Assembly (NCBI GenBank): GCA_013823135.1
Contig: PNLP01000001.1
Location: 1 to 64,000 of the forward strand
DNA from: Planctomycetaceae bacterium
Lineage (GTDB): Bacteria > Planctomycetota > Planctomycetia > Gemmatales > Gemmataceae
Direction: 5' to 3'
DNA length: 64,000 nucleotides
In this document: positions 25,687 to 35,748 of the stretch, piece by piece
Layout of the letters: each line of letters begins with the position of its first letter
Position numbering within the stretch: position 1 is the first letter of the stretch
Notes under the pieces: generated by a model
What the model was told of the DNA's origin: nothing
Database searches by the model: none
Seen by the model: the letters and a program-made list of their open reading frames with translations, nothing else
Made by a program: the position numbers and the translations under genes

Positions 25687-26388
25687 TCACGTGGGAGATG
25701 GAGGCGAGGGCCGAAGCGTTTCAACGCGGCCGAGGAGGTAGTCCGGGAGTTCGGCTCGCGTGACCCGATGATACCCGCCAGGACCGGCCCCGACGAACGC
25801 ACAATCCCGATATCCTTCCAGAGTGTTCGCGGACATCAGGTCTGCGTGCGAGTGAACGCGGGCTTTCTCGGCAACCGCGAGCAGTTCCGCCTCTGTTAAG
25901 CCGACTTCGAGCTTGAACTTCACCAGCACGCCGGCAAAACCCCACTCGGAACGGATTTTGTCCACGAGCTTGGGCGTCGGTGTCAGTTTGAGCCACAGTT
26001 CCGGGTGCGAACTCTTCACCTTCCCGGCAGTGACATTCTCGAACTGGCCGTCGTGGAACGTGAACGCACCCACAACGCGGTAGTCACTCACGGCAGCCGC
26101 GTGGATCACTGCGTCGAACTTGCCGCCCAGCAGTTGCTCGCTCATCCCGGTTTCGAGATCGTCGAACGTGCGGTAGGGGCGAATTCGCCACTCGGGGAGC
26201 GTGCGATCGCGAACGCCAGGAATCGCATCGAGAACTGCGGGGTGCGAGGTGAGGAGCGTCACCGCGTGGCCGCGTTCGAATGCGCGAGCGGCGATCTGCC
26301 CGCCCGTGCGGCCGGTGAAGATGTTCGTGATGCAACGCACATCATCCACGGGAGTCTGCGTGTTTCCAGCCGTCACGAGGATGTTCAT
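25687..26388 (-). CDS. Phosphopantothenoylcysteine synthetase-like (CoaB domain only)
   Basis: The 233-residue protein resembles the CoaB half of CoaBC: MNILVTAGNTQTPVDDVRCITNIFTGRTG corresponds to the CoaB dinucleotide-binding start, DAVIHAAAVSDY is the central motif, and LVKFKLEVG corresponds to the GFKLET segment. There is no flavoprotein CoaC domain. CoaB ligates cysteine to 4-phosphopantothenate in coenzyme A synthesis. Because many planctomycetes also encode a full CoaBC, this could be a specialised paralogue. AGGTGA precedes the ATG at 26388. Confidence 0.82.
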   Translation of the reverse strand: MNILVTAGNTQTPVDDVRCITNIFTGRTGGQIAARAFERGHAVTLLTSHPAVLDAIPGVRDRTLPEWRIRPYRTFDDLETGMSEQLLGGKFDAVIHAAAVSDYRVVGAFTFHDGQFENVTAGKVKSSHPELWLKLTPTPKLVDKIRSEWGFAGVLVKFKLEVGLTEAELLAVAEKARVHSHADLMSANTLEGYRDCAFVGAGPGGYHRVTRAELPDYLLGRVETLRPSPPSPT

Positions 26389-26527
26389 GTCGTCACCTGG
26401 CATTCGGTATCGCGAGGAACCTCCGGTTAGATGTAGCCCGCGACGAGTTGGTGACACACCCCTTCAATCGGGTTACACTTCAGCACTCGGTTCAATTTCT
26501 CTCCTCTACTCTGACCCGGAACCGCTC

Positions 26528-27787
26528 ATGTCGCGACTCGCCATCCCGTTACTCGGCCTCGTCATTTGTGCCACGGTCGCACGTGCTGACAACTGGCCCG
26601 CGTGGCGCGGTTCAACAGGGCAGGGGTACGTCGAGGAGAAGAACCTACCCTCGAAGTGGAGTGCCAAGGAGAACGTCAAGTGGAAGGTTTCACTCGCGGA
26701 TCAGGGTAACTCGACACCGATCATCTGGGGCAGCAAGATTTTCATGACCCAGGCCAACAAGGGCGGCACCGTTCGGAGCCTGCTGTGCCTCGCACGAGCC
26801 GACGGCAAGGAAATCTGGAAGAAGGACGTGGCCTACGAGCCGAAGGAGAAGAACTGGAACGAGTCCTGGTACTGCAACGCCTCGCCCGTCACGGATGGCG
26901 AGCGCGTAATCGTGTGCTTCGGCTCAGCCGGGGTGTACTGCTACGATCTCGACGGCAAGGAACTCTGGAAGCGAACAGATCTGGGCAAGTGGGAACATGC
27001 CTTTGGCAACGGTGCCTCACCGGTCATTCACGGCGACAACGTCATCCAGTGGTGCGGCCCAAACGATGGGAAGACCGACAACTACTTGCTGGCGATGAAC
27101 AAGAAGACCGGCGAAACGGTCTGGAAGCACGGTGAGTCGTTCGGTTCCTGGAGCACCCCCGTCGTTGCCAAGGTGGACGGCAAGGATCAACTGGTTTTGG
27201 GTCAGTCTCGCGATGTGAAGAGTGCACCCGAGACGAAGTGGGGTTCGCTGCGTGGCTTCGATCCCAAGACCGGCAAGGAACTCTGGGTGTGTCAGGGTTT
27301 GAATAGCTACGTTTACACTTCCGCGCTTGTGAGCAATGGCACGGCAGTGGGCATGTCCGGTTACGGTGGCTCCTCGCTGGCAGTCAAACTCGGCGGCACC
27401 GGAGATATCACAAAGGATCGGCTCTGGATGCACCCGAAACCCGCCGGCCAGCGGGTCGGTTCCGGCATTATCGTTGGCGAGCATGTCTACATGGTCGATG
27501 AGGCCGGCCTATCTCACTGCTACGAGCTCGCCACAGGCAAGGACTTGTGGGAGGGCGAAAAGATCAAGGGCCAGACCTGGGGTTCGATGATCCACTCCGA
27601 CGGCAGGCTGTACCTCCTCATGAAAAACGGTGATACGCACGTCCTGGCTGCGAAGCCCAAGTTCGAACTGTTGGCCACCAATTCGCTCGCTCCCGGCGAA
27701 CAGACCAACTCTTCAATCGCAGTGTCCGACGGCGAACTCTACATCCGCACTTTCAAGAGTCTCTACTGTGTGAGTGAGCGAAAGTAG
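26528..27787 (+). CDS. Exported PQQ-like beta-propeller protein
   Basis: The 419-residue protein has a signal peptide (MSRLAIPLLGLVICATVARA) followed by repeated beta-propeller units of the PQQ/BamB kind: NWPAWRGSTGQGYV, ENVKWKVSLADQGNSTPIIWG, LDGKELWKRTDLG, KTGETVWKHGES and KTGKELWVCQGL. Such planctomycete proteins are abundant and sit in the periplasm or envelope. Nothing shows that it binds PQQ or acts in outer-membrane assembly. The ATG at 26528 is used because the signal peptide begins there. Confidence 0.88.
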   Translation: MSRLAIPLLGLVICATVARADNWPAWRGSTGQGYVEEKNLPSKWSAKENVKWKVSLADQGNSTPIIWGSKIFMTQANKGGTVRSLLCLARADGKEIWKKDVAYEPKEKNWNESWYCNASPVTDGERVIVCFGSAGVYCYDLDGKELWKRTDLGKWEHAFGNGASPVIHGDNVIQWCGPNDGKTDNYLLAMNKKTGETVWKHGESFGSWSTPVVAKVDGKDQLVLGQSRDVKSAPETKWGSLRGFDPKTGKELWVCQGLNSYVYTSALVSNGTAVGMSGYGGSSLAVKLGGTGDITKDRLWMHPKPAGQRVGSGIIVGEHVYMVDEAGLSHCYELATGKDLWEGEKIKGQTWGSMIHSDGRLYLLMKNGDTHVLAAKPKFELLATNSLAPGEQTNSSIAVSDGELYIRTFKSLYCVSERK

Positions 27788-27828
27788 GAATTTCGATGGG
27801 GGAAGTTCCCCTCAGCGACCGATTGTAA

Positions 27829-28935
<1,107 letters not shown>

Positions 28936-28949
28936 ACATCAACAGGACA

Positions 28950-28979
28950 AAAACCCACGGAATGATCTCCGTGGGTTTT
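28950..28979 (+). terminator. Rho-independent terminator after the epimerase gene
   Basis: AAAACCCACGGA pairs perfectly with TCCGTGGGTTTT around a six-base loop, 15 bases after the stop at 28935. The stem end supplies a TTTT run. Confidence 0.88.
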
Positions 28980-29004
28980 CCACGCGCACGATAGGGAGTT
29001 AGGG

Positions 29005-30051
29005 ATGAGCGAGTCGCAGAACGCGAAGACACACCATGAAGGCGGCCCGTCCCAACTCGTGCTCGCCCAGTTACAGGCCGAAGTGAAAGAACTGCGTGCC
29101 TATGTCAACGACCTGGAAACCAACTTTCGGAATTCGACCTTCCAAGGGATGGTCCGACGTGCGATTGCCAAGGTGATTGGGGCACGACTCCACAAGTTGA
29201 TCCAGTACCGACCCCGGCCAGTTCGCATTCCCGCGTCGTACCACCGAACGACCCCGCCAGCGAACCCGCCGCTCATCTCGATCGTCACGCCGTCGTACAA
29301 CCAGGGCCGATTCCTGGATGAGACGATTCGCAGCGTCCTCGACCAAAATTACCCTCGGCTCGAATACGCGGTTCAGGACGGCGGCTCGAAGGACGACTCT
29401 GTTGACGTGATGAACAAGTACCGCGACAAGCTGATTTATGCCGAGTCCCGCAAGGACAAGGGGCAGGGGAACGCGATCAACCTCGGCTTCGTCCACGCCT
29501 GTAGAGGCGAGATTATGGCCTACCTGAACTCCGACGATTTGCTGCTGCCTGGGTCGTTGAACTACGTGGCCTCGTACTTCGAGGCGCACCCTGAAGTCGA
29601 TGTGGTCTACGGCCACCGGCTGATCATCGACAACAACAGTCAGGACGTGGGGCGCTGGGTCATGCCGGCGCACTCGGATGAAATGCTGATCTGGGCCGAC
29701 TATGTTCCCCAGGAAACGATGTTCTGGCGGCGGAGCATCTGGGACAAGGCCGGTGGCCGGATAGACGAATCGTTCCAGTTCGCGCTCGACTGGGACTTGC
29801 TGCTGCGGTTCCGCGACGCGGGGGCAAAGTTCGTTCGCCTGCCCCGCTTCCTGGGTGCGTTTCGCGTTCACCCGACACAAAAAACGTCAGCCGAACTGTC
29901 GGCCACGGGCACCCCTGAGATGAATCGGTTACGCACGCGGGTTCACGGCCGGCCGACCGTACATGCCGAACTCCGCCAGCATCTTCGCCGGTACATGCTC
30001 GCCCACGCCTGGCACAACTGGCTCTATCGGTTGGGAATTGCTCATCAGTAA
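29005..30051 (+). CDS. GT2-family glycosyltransferase with N-terminal coiled coil
   Basis: The 348-residue protein starts with a coiled-coil stretch (QLQAEVKELRAYVNDLET, about 18-40). The GT-A domain begins at LISIVTPSYNQGRFLDETI; the metal-binding DxD-like motif is YLNSDDLLLPGS, and ALDWDLLLRF holds the likely acceptor-side acidic residue. It probably transfers a sugar to a surface glycan intermediate. The neighbouring epimerase could supply the activated sugar, though a terminator lies between the two genes. TTAGGG precedes the ATG. Confidence 0.9.
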   Translation: MSESQNAKTHHEGGPSQLVLAQLQAEVKELRAYVNDLETNFRNSTFQGMVRRAIAKVIGARLHKLIQYRPRPVRIPASYHRTTPPANPPLISIVTPSYNQGRFLDETIRSVLDQNYPRLEYAVQDGGSKDDSVDVMNKYRDKLIYAESRKDKGQGNAINLGFVHACRGEIMAYLNSDDLLLPGSLNYVASYFEAHPEVDVVYGHRLIIDNNSQDVGRWVMPAHSDEMLIWADYVPQETMFWRRSIWDKAGGRIDESFQFALDWDLLLRFRDAGAKFVRLPRFLGAFRVHPTQKTSAELSATGTPEMNRLRTRVHGRPTVHAELRQHLRRYMLAHAWHNWLYRLGIAHQ

Positions 30052-30116
30052 CCTTTGGATCGCTGCGACCCCATATGGGCGTTGGGGTCTGATCTCGCTC
30101 CCCTGCCGGGTCGCGG

Positions 30117-30602
30117 CTAACCAAGTCTGGATAACACCAGCAGCCGAAACACTTCGCCCAGGAATTCGACGACATATTCCTGAATTCCGGGCGAGGTTCG
30201 CTCCGAGTTGCCCGCCACGTTCAGCACACGCATGTCAGTGCTCAGGATCCATTCCGCCACATCCGCTGGCGAAACCCCGCCGTTGATCTCCACGTCCAGG
30301 TGTGGCCTCCGCTGCTCGTGGCAGAGCCGGAGCGTGAGGAGTTCCCCGGCCGAATCCCAGACCGCTGCGAATCGGAGAGTTGCGTCGGCTTCCTTCACGT
30401 TCAGTGCCGTGCGGGGCTGGTACTCGCTGCTGGCCGTTTCCCGAATTCCGTACCGTTCGGCGAACTCCGGGTGATTCCCGTCGTGTGCCAGGAACCCGGC
30501 GGGCATCCAGCCGCCGGTGGGGATGCCCGCTTGCCGGGCGGCGATCAACGCGGCCCGATCCGCTCCCGTCTGCCCGCCCGAGATGACCCGTTCCAAGGCC
30601 AT
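30117..30602 (-). CDS. Putative molybdenum carrier protein (PF12694-like, LOG/Rossmann fold)
   Basis: The 161-residue protein opens with the hallmark [13 protein letters not shown] and continues [12 protein letters not shown] and [12 protein letters not shown], ending with LNVAGNSE. This is the pattern of the putative molybdenum carrier family. The proposed role, holding molybdenum cofactor, rests on one family member and is not firm. A molybdoenzyme is encoded in this window at 59847. GAAGGA precedes the ATG. Confidence 0.85.
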   Translation of the reverse strand: MALERVISGGQTGADRAALIAARQAGIPTGGWMPAGFLAHDGNHPEFAERYGIRETASSEYQPRTALNVKEADATLRFAAVWDSAGELLTLRLCHEQRRPHLDVEINGGVSPADVAEWILSTDMRVLNVAGNSERTSPGIQEYVVEFLGEVFRLLVLSRLG

Positions 30603-30694
30603 TCCTTCACCTCGCCGCGCAATTGTTACAAACGATTGGAGAACGTCGCCGTTTGAACAACGGTTGCGTTTGCAGCCCGGTTAGGAGGCCGAAC

Positions 30695-31393
30695 ATGAAT
30701 CGGCGAAGCCTGGGGTTCACGCTGATTGAATTGCTCGTCGTGATCGCCATCATCGCGATCCTGATGGGCCTGCTGTTGCCTGCGGTGCAGAAGGTACGCG
30801 AGACCGCAGCCCGCACGCAATGCGCCAACAACATGAAGCAATTCGGGCTCGCGTCGCACAACTACGCGGGCGATAACGACAGCCGACTGCCGGTCGCGCT
30901 GGCCAACGGCGTGTACTGGGCTCCGTTCGACGACCGAGTGAGTTACGCCACACCAGCACTTCCGGACTACGACCCCACCAATACGATCCTGTGGCGGTAT
31001 CTCGAAGGCAACTCGAAGATGTTCCGCTGCCCGGCGGGAACGGACCAACTCAAGGGAAGCCCGACCTACGGCCAGCCACTCCAACTCAGTTACGCGATCA
31101 ACAGCGTGCTGGGCGGGCCGCAGGGGAAGTCGCTGGTCCACATCACCAACGGCAACGGCACCTCGCAGGTCATGTTCATCTGGGAGCAATGTCGCACGCC
31201 GGGGTGCGCGACGAACGGAACCACCCCCGCGGGTCTTTCCCCAGGGCTCCCGTGGCCCACCACCGATTCGGACGCGATCAACCACTACCCCGAGGGGCGG
31301 CACGGTGGCGTCTTCGGCATCCTGTTCTGCGACGGGCACGTCTCGATGATGCGAGCCGCGGATATTATCCCCGCGATGTATTACATTCAGTAG
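30695..31393 (+). CDS. DUF1559 prepilin-like exported protein (intact)
   Basis: The 232-residue protein carries the N-terminal type IV pilin-like motif [19 protein letters not shown], followed by [17 protein letters not shown] and [10 protein letters not shown], and ends with the DUF1559 signature [20 protein letters not shown] lies just upstream of the ATG. The prepilin peptidase should cut before Phe and methylate it. The role of this expanded planctomycete family is unknown. It serves as a template for the disrupted copy at 15290-16313. Confidence 0.92.
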   Translation: MNRRSLGFTLIELLVVIAIIAILMGLLLPAVQKVRETAARTQCANNMKQFGLASHNYAGDNDSRLPVALANGVYWAPFDDRVSYATPALPDYDPTNTILWRYLEGNSKMFRCPAGTDQLKGSPTYGQPLQLSYAINSVLGGPQGKSLVHITNGNGTSQVMFIWEQCRTPGCATNGTTPAGLSPGLPWPTTDSDAINHYPEGRHGGVFGILFCDGHVSMMRAADIIPAMYYIQ

Positions 31394-31422
31394 CCCGCCG
31401 CCCCGCTGGGGCGGCCGCTAAC
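31394..31422. repeat. REP-like palindrome, GTTAGCGG family, copy 2 (reverse)
   Basis: It reads GCCGCCCCGCTGGGGCGG and then CCGCTAAC on the plus strand, the reverse complement of the family consensus. It starts immediately after the DUF1559 stop and lies between convergent genes, so it may also serve as a terminator. Confidence 0.7.
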
Positions 31423-31433
31423 AGGAACCTGAT

Positions 31434-33161
31434 TCACTTTTTCTCGAACACGATCTTGCCGCCCACGAGCGTGAGCAGCACCTTTGTGTCTTTCACGTCG
31501 TCGACGGGGCACGTCAGTAAGTCGCGATCCACCATGATGAGGTCCGCCAGTTTGCCCGCTTCCAGTGAACCCTTCTCCTTTTCCTCGCGGCCGAGGTAGG
31601 CGTTGTTGATCGTGTATAGCCGCAGTGCTTGCTCGCGGGTCAGCACTTCGGTCGGTTCGAGCACGCCGCCGCGTTCGAGCTTGCGCGTCAACGTCTCCCA
31701 GATCCCCAGCCACGGCGACCACGGGTTCGTGCTGTCGAGCGGGTCGAACCGCAGCATGTGATCGCTGCCGCCGCCGATGGTCGTGTACTCCATCCACGAC
31801 TTGTACGGCTGGAACCACCGCATCCGTTCCGGCCCCAGGACTTTCAGCAGTGTGTGGCCGTCCTTGTAGAGCCACGCCGGTTGCACGTCGGCACAGACGC
31901 CCAGCTTTTTGCAGCGTTCGAGGTTGTGCTGACTCGGGAAGTTGGCGTGCGTGATGCAGAAGCGCAAATCCTTGATCGGCGTGATGCGGTCGGCGGTTTC
32001 GTAGGCGTCGAGCAGCACGTCCATCGCTCCTTCACCCGCGGTGTGCGACGTGACGGCCCACTTCCGCTTGGCCGCTTCCTCCGCGACGATCTGAAGTTGC
32101 TCGGCTTTCGCGAACAGCAGTCCCCGGTAGTCGTCCTCGGTCACCTGATAGGTGTCGCCCTTGGGCCACGGCTTCCGCATGTACGCGGTGCCGTTGAGCA
32201 TGCCGCCGTCCGTGAACATCTTGATCGGCCCGATGCGGACCCACTCGTCGCCCACGCCCGTGGGACCGCCGCGACCGTCCTTGCCGGGCAGATCGTCCAG
32301 CCGTTTGCCGATCTCCTCGCGGGTGCCGCCGGGGCTGAACCCGCGTGCCACGTTCACCCGCACGGTGAGTTCATTCGCTTTTTGAAGCGAGAGGTACAGG
32401 TCAAGGTCGCCACGGCCGGCGTTCCGATCTGAGATGCTGGTGATGCCGTGCTCGTTGTACAGCGAGAACAGTTTCATCACGGCGGCGCGTTTCTTCTCCG
32501 CCGACACGTTCTCGCCGCCACCGGGGACGCCCTTCAGCACGCCGTATGCACTGCGAAGCATTCCCGTCGGTTCGCCCGTGACGGGGTCTTTCACCACGAC
32601 GCCGGTGCCGGGGTTCTTGGTGTCCTTGGTGACGCCCGACACCTTCAACCCCATGCTGTTAGTGACCCCCGCTGGGCCGGCGTGGTAGAGCACGGGGTGC
32701 TTGGGGGCGGCTTCGTCGAGCTCGGCCTTGGTGGGGAAGCGGGCTTCCTTCAGTCGCGTCGGGAACGCATAACGAAGGACGATCCACTGGCCTTCGGGCG
32801 TGTCGGCTGCACGCTTCTTGATGTACTCGAACACCTCGGGAAGCGACCGCAGCGGTGGAACCGCATCGCCCACTTCGCTGAGTGCCGCACCCGTCGGGTG
32901 AACGTGGCTATCGTAAAGGCCAGGGAGAACGGTCTTCCCCTTGGCGTCGATGACCTGTGTCTTCTCCCCTTTTAGTTTCAGCACATCCGCATTTGTGCCG
33001 ACTGCCGTGATCTTCCCCGCTCGCACGGCGACCGCTTCGGCGACCGAAAACTTCGCATCGACCGTGACCACTTTGGCATTGTGAACGATGAGCTCGGCCG
33101 GCTCGGCCGCGAACGCGGGGAGAGCGAGCAATCCCGCTACGAGAGAGAGGAGTCGTTTCAT
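31434..33161 (-). CDS. Exported amidohydrolase (YtcJ-like)
   Basis: The 575-residue protein has a signal peptide (MKRLLSLVAGLLALPAFA) and the YtcJ layout: VLPGLYDSHVHPTGAAL (metal-binding HxH), SHTAGEGAMDVLLDAYE, CITHANFPSQHN and GGGSDHMLRFDPL holding the metal Asp region. YtcJ-type amidohydrolases are zinc enzymes of broad and mostly unknown substrate range. It is monocistronic on the minus strand and divergent from rpsP across a perfect inverted repeat. Confidence 0.9.
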   Translation of the reverse strand: MKRLLSLVAGLLALPAFAAEPAELIVHNAKVVTVDAKFSVAEAVAVRAGKITAVGTNADVLKLKGEKTQVIDAKGKTVLPGLYDSHVHPTGAALSEVGDAVPPLRSLPEVFEYIKKRAADTPEGQWIVLRYAFPTRLKEARFPTKAELDEAAPKHPVLYHAGPAGVTNSMGLKVSGVTKDTKNPGTGVVVKDPVTGEPTGMLRSAYGVLKGVPGGGENVSAEKKRAAVMKLFSLYNEHGITSISDRNAGRGDLDLYLSLQKANELTVRVNVARGFSPGGTREEIGKRLDDLPGKDGRGGPTGVGDEWVRIGPIKMFTDGGMLNGTAYMRKPWPKGDTYQVTEDDYRGLLFAKAEQLQIVAEEAAKRKWAVTSHTAGEGAMDVLLDAYETADRITPIKDLRFCITHANFPSQHNLERCKKLGVCADVQPAWLYKDGHTLLKVLGPERMRWFQPYKSWMEYTTIGGGSDHMLRFDPLDSTNPWSPWLGIWETLTRKLERGGVLEPTEVLTREQALRLYTINNAYLGREEKEKGSLEAGKLADLIMVDRDLLTCPVDDVKDTKVLLTLVGGKIVFEKK

Positions 33162-33187
33162 GGCAGCCTTTCGAGGTGGGCCAAGGC

Positions 33188-33356
33188 AAGCAGAGTTATC
33201 CGCAGATTACGCAGATGGACGCAGATTTGAAAAAGAAAAGATGCAAGAGTCTCAAATCCCATCCCGTCTACTCGAGTTGATCTCCATCTCGTCTCACAAT
33301 CGTTGTTCTGTTTTCAAATCTGCGTCCATCTGCGTAATCTGCGGATAACTCTGCTT
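33188..33356. repeat. Perfect 46-bp inverted repeat upstream of rpsP
   Basis: The arms 33188-33233 and 33311-33356 are exact reverse complements separated by 77 bases. The core CTGCGTCCATCTGCGTAAT belongs, from memory, to a repeat seen in many unrelated environmental genomes. It lies in the divergent spacer between the amidohydrolase and the ribosomal operon. Confidence 0.92.
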
Positions 33357-33477
33357 CGTCTTCGCACGGTTTGGATCCGAAAACTCCGGTCCGAAATTCC
33401 CAATGCCGTAGTCACTTCCCGATCACGTCGCTATCATGATCCGTCTCTGCGAATTGTTAGGTTTAGAGGAAGCCGCC

Positions 33478-33804
33478 GTGGCCGTTCGTATCCGAATGAA
33501 ACAGATGGGCCGGACTCACCGGCACTACTACCGTATCGTCGCCATTGATGGCCGCCAGCCGCGTGACGGCCGGGTCATCGAAGAACTGGGCGTGTACGAC
33601 CCACACGTGGCCGACAAGGAGAAGCGGGTTAAGCTCATCCCCAGCCGGATCAAGTACTGGCAGAGCGTGGGTGCGTTGCCCTCCGAGCACTGTGCCGCGA
33701 TCTTCTCCAAGCACATGAAGAAGTGGGAAGAGATCGAATCCCAGGAAGCCGCCCAGGCTGCCGAAGCGAAGGCCAAGGCCGCCGCGGAAGCACCGAAAGC
33801 GTGA
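33478..33804 (+). CDS. rpsP: 30S ribosomal protein bS16 with C-terminal extension
   Basis: The GTG start at 33478 (AGAGGA upstream) gives 108 residues beginning MAVRIRMKQMGRTHRHYYRI, as in other S16 proteins, with the conserved DGRVIEELGVYDP. The core ends at about residue 80. An extra tail rich in Ala, Lys and Glu (about 85-108) is not found in E. coli S16 (82 residues). It is the first gene of the rpsP-trmD-rplS-yraN cluster. Confidence 0.95.
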   Translation: MAVRIRMKQMGRTHRHYYRIVAIDGRQPRDGRVIEELGVYDPHVADKEKRVKLIPSRIKYWQSVGALPSEHCAAIFSKHMKKWEEIESQEAAQAAEAKAKAAAEAPKA

Positions 33805-33807
33805 CCC

Positions 33808-34500
33808 GTGGACGCTCCGACTGCCGCGCCACGCACTATCCGCTTTGACGTGCTGACGCTGTTTCCGGGAATCTTCGAGAGTTACGTCGGCCAGAGCTTG
33901 CTCGCGGATGCCATCGAAGCAGGGTTGGTTCAGGTTCACCCCTGGAACATGCGAGATTGGACTCTCGACAAGCATCAGCGGGTCGATGATCGACCCTTCG
34001 GTGGTGGGCCTGGGATGGTGCTGATGGCTCAACCCGTACTCGACTCTGTCGAGGCGGTGCAGGCCAAGGCAGAACAGCCCGGCAAGGTTGTGATGCTCAC
34101 GCCAACGGGTGAACGACTCACCCAACGGGTGGTCGAGCAACTCGCCCAGGAACCACGGTTGCTCCTGCTGTGCGGTCGGTACGAAGGGTTTGACGACCGA
34201 ATTCGCCAGATTCTGAACCCGCGGGAAATCTCGATTGGGGATTTCATCTGCAACGGTGGCGAAGTGCCTGCGATGGTTCTAATCGATGCGGTGATCCGGC
34301 TCATCCCCGGTGTCCTTGGTGATGAGAGCAGTGCGACTGACGAATCGCATAGCGAAGCCGGTCGACTGGAGTATCCACAGTACACGCGACCCCGCAGTTT
34401 CCGCGGGGTCGAGGTTCCTGAGATTCTCCTGAGCGGTAACCACGCCGCCGTCGCAAAGTGGCGACGCGAACAGTCCGAGAAGCGAAGCGGTAAGAACTGA
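33808..34500 (+). CDS. trmD: tRNA (guanine-37-N1)-methyltransferase
   Basis: The 230-residue protein has the TrmD trefoil-knot features: FDVLTLFPGIFESYVGQSLL, FGGGPGMVLM, LLCGRYEGFDDRI and ISIGDFICNGGEVPAMVLID. It methylates G37 of tRNAs reading CNN codons, using SAM made by MetK. It follows rpsP after three bases with a GTG start. RimM, usually encoded between rpsP and trmD, is missing here. Confidence 0.96.
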   Translation: MDAPTAAPRTIRFDVLTLFPGIFESYVGQSLLADAIEAGLVQVHPWNMRDWTLDKHQRVDDRPFGGGPGMVLMAQPVLDSVEAVQAKAEQPGKVVMLTPTGERLTQRVVEQLAQEPRLLLLCGRYEGFDDRIRQILNPREISIGDFICNGGEVPAMVLIDAVIRLIPGVLGDESSATDESHSEAGRLEYPQYTRPRSFRGVEVPEILLSGNHAAVAKWRREQSEKRSGKN

Positions 34501-34510
34501 TTCAAAGCTG

Positions 34511-34528
34511 CCCTCGGTCAGCCGAGGG
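34511..34528 (+). promoter_or_regulatory. Short hairpin between trmD and rplS
   Basis: CCCTCGG pairs with CCGAGGG around a four-base loop, ten bases after the trmD stop and 75 before rplS. It could be a processing or attenuation site in the leader of rplS. No U run is present. Confidence 0.3.
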
Positions 34529-34602
34529 TCAAAGACAAAAACAACCAGCGATGACATTGGGGGCGGACTACCGCCCAGAAACCAGAAAGACGAAGGTGGG
34601 CC

Positions 34603-35109
34603 ATGCTGAAACCACTCATCGGCCTCGTTGAGAAGGCCAACCTGAAGTCGGAAGTCCCCGACTTCCGCATAGGCGACTTGATCGAGGTTCACCAGAAGAT
34701 CCTCGACGGCGCCAAGGAACGAGTCCAGATTTTTGAAGGTGCCGTGATCGGCCGGCAGAACGGCGGCGTTCGCGAAACCGTCACCGTTCGCCGTCTCGTG
34801 CAAGGCGAAGGTGTCGAGCGAATCTTCCCGATTCACTCCCCGCGTATCGCCAAGATCGTCATCAAGAAGGCCGGGTTGGTTCGCCGGGCCAAGCTGTTCT
34901 ATCTCCGCGATCGCGTCGGTAAGGCGACCAAGATCAAGGAAGATGTGAAGCGGCAGACGAAGATCGACACCGACCTGAAGTCGGCGGCGGAAGCCGCGGC
35001 CCGGGCCGCTCAGGAAGCCGCCGCGAAGGCCACGGCCGAGGGCGGGATCTCGAAGACCGCACAGAAGAAGAAGGCTCGCAAGGAAGCCGAGGCCAGCAAG
35101 AAGAAGTGA
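34603..35109 (+). CDS. rplS: 50S ribosomal protein bL19 with long basic tail
   Basis: The 168-residue protein has the L19 core (FRIGDLIEVHQKILDGAKER, IFEGAVIGRQNGG, FPIHSPRIAKIVI, RRAKLFYLRDRVGKATKIKE), which ends near residue 118. About 50 more residues rich in Ala, Glu and Lys follow, ending in EASKKK; E. coli L19 has 115 residues in all. The tail is like the one on S16 in the same operon. GGTGG-type purines precede the ATG. Confidence 0.95.
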   Translation: MLKPLIGLVEKANLKSEVPDFRIGDLIEVHQKILDGAKERVQIFEGAVIGRQNGGVRETVTVRRLVQGEGVERIFPIHSPRIAKIVIKKAGLVRRAKLFYLRDRVGKATKIKEDVKRQTKIDTDLKSAAEAAARAAQEAAAKATAEGGISKTAQKKKARKEAEASKKK

Positions 35110-35111
35110 CC

Positions 35112-35555
35112 ATGGTCACCGAGCCAACGACCGAACCCGGCTTCACACGATGGCCGTGGTGGCGACGTTGGTTCGGTCGGCGAAGCGAGCGGGCTGCCGC
35201 AAGGTACCTCCGCTCGCTTGGGTTTCGGATGCTCGCCGCGAACGTCTCGGACCCCGCGGGCGAACTCGACCTGCTTGCTCTCGATGGCGAAACCCTGGTC
35301 GTGGTCGAGGTTCGCTCGACCGCCTCGGATCGCGAGAATGCCCTGGAACAAACCGCCGCCTCGGTGGACCTCCGCAAACAGCGGAAGATCACCGGGGCGA
35401 CGTTGCGTTTCCTGGCAACGCGCAACCTCCTGGGGAAGATCGCGGTGCGGTTCGATGTGCTCGCGATGAGCTGGCCGGCCCACGCCCGTGAACCCGCGGT
35501 CAAGCACATCCGTCATGCATTCGAGGCCACGGGCAAGTTTCAGATGTTCAGTTGA
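35112..35555 (+). CDS. yraN: YraN/UPF0102-family endonuclease-like protein
   Basis: The 147-residue protein has the UPF0102 motifs RRSERAAARYLRSLGF and GELDLLALDGETLVVVEVRS; the latter carries the D...E-x-(V/K) pattern of PD-(D/E)XK nucleases, with Arg in place of the usual Lys in VEVK. The function is unresolved in the family. It is coupled to rplS: either the ATG at 35112 or an overlapping GTG at 35106 could start it. The N-terminal 25 residues (WPWWRRWFGRR) are Trp/Arg-rich, which is unusual. Confidence 0.88.
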   Translation: MVTEPTTEPGFTRWPWWRRWFGRRSERAAARYLRSLGFRMLAANVSDPAGELDLLALDGETLVVVEVRSTASDRENALEQTAASVDLRKQRKITGATLRFLATRNLLGKIAVRFDVLAMSWPAHAREPAVKHIRHAFEATGKFQMFS

Positions 35556-35584
35556 AAAGAAGCCATAGAGAAAACAGGAAAATT

Positions 35585-35721
35585 CAGGATTAACCACAGA
35601 GTCACAGAGAGCACAGAGGGAAGACAAAACAACACTGAGACGATTCATTGTTTTGAACAAGAGTCTGCTCTCTGCCTTTTGTTTTGTCTCTGTGCTCTCT
35701 GTGACTCTGTGGTTAATCCTG
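35585..35721. repeat. Long inverted repeat (CACAGAG type) between yraN and tyrS
   Basis: Perfect 34-bp arms at 35585-35618 and 35688-35721, starting CAGGATTAACCACAGAGTCA, are extended inward by a GACAAAACAA match with a small bulge. The AACCACAGAGTCACAGAG core recalls a repeat spread across many environmental bacterial genomes. It ends 28 bases before the tyrS start. Confidence 0.92.
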
Positions 35722-35748
35722 CTGTTCTTGTAGTTGCAGGAGACTTCC

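Noticed and set aside
33436..33477. Upstream ATG start for rpsP
   Set aside because: S16 proteins begin at the M/V-A-V-R-I-R sequence, and the GTG at 33478 has a good ribosome-binding site.
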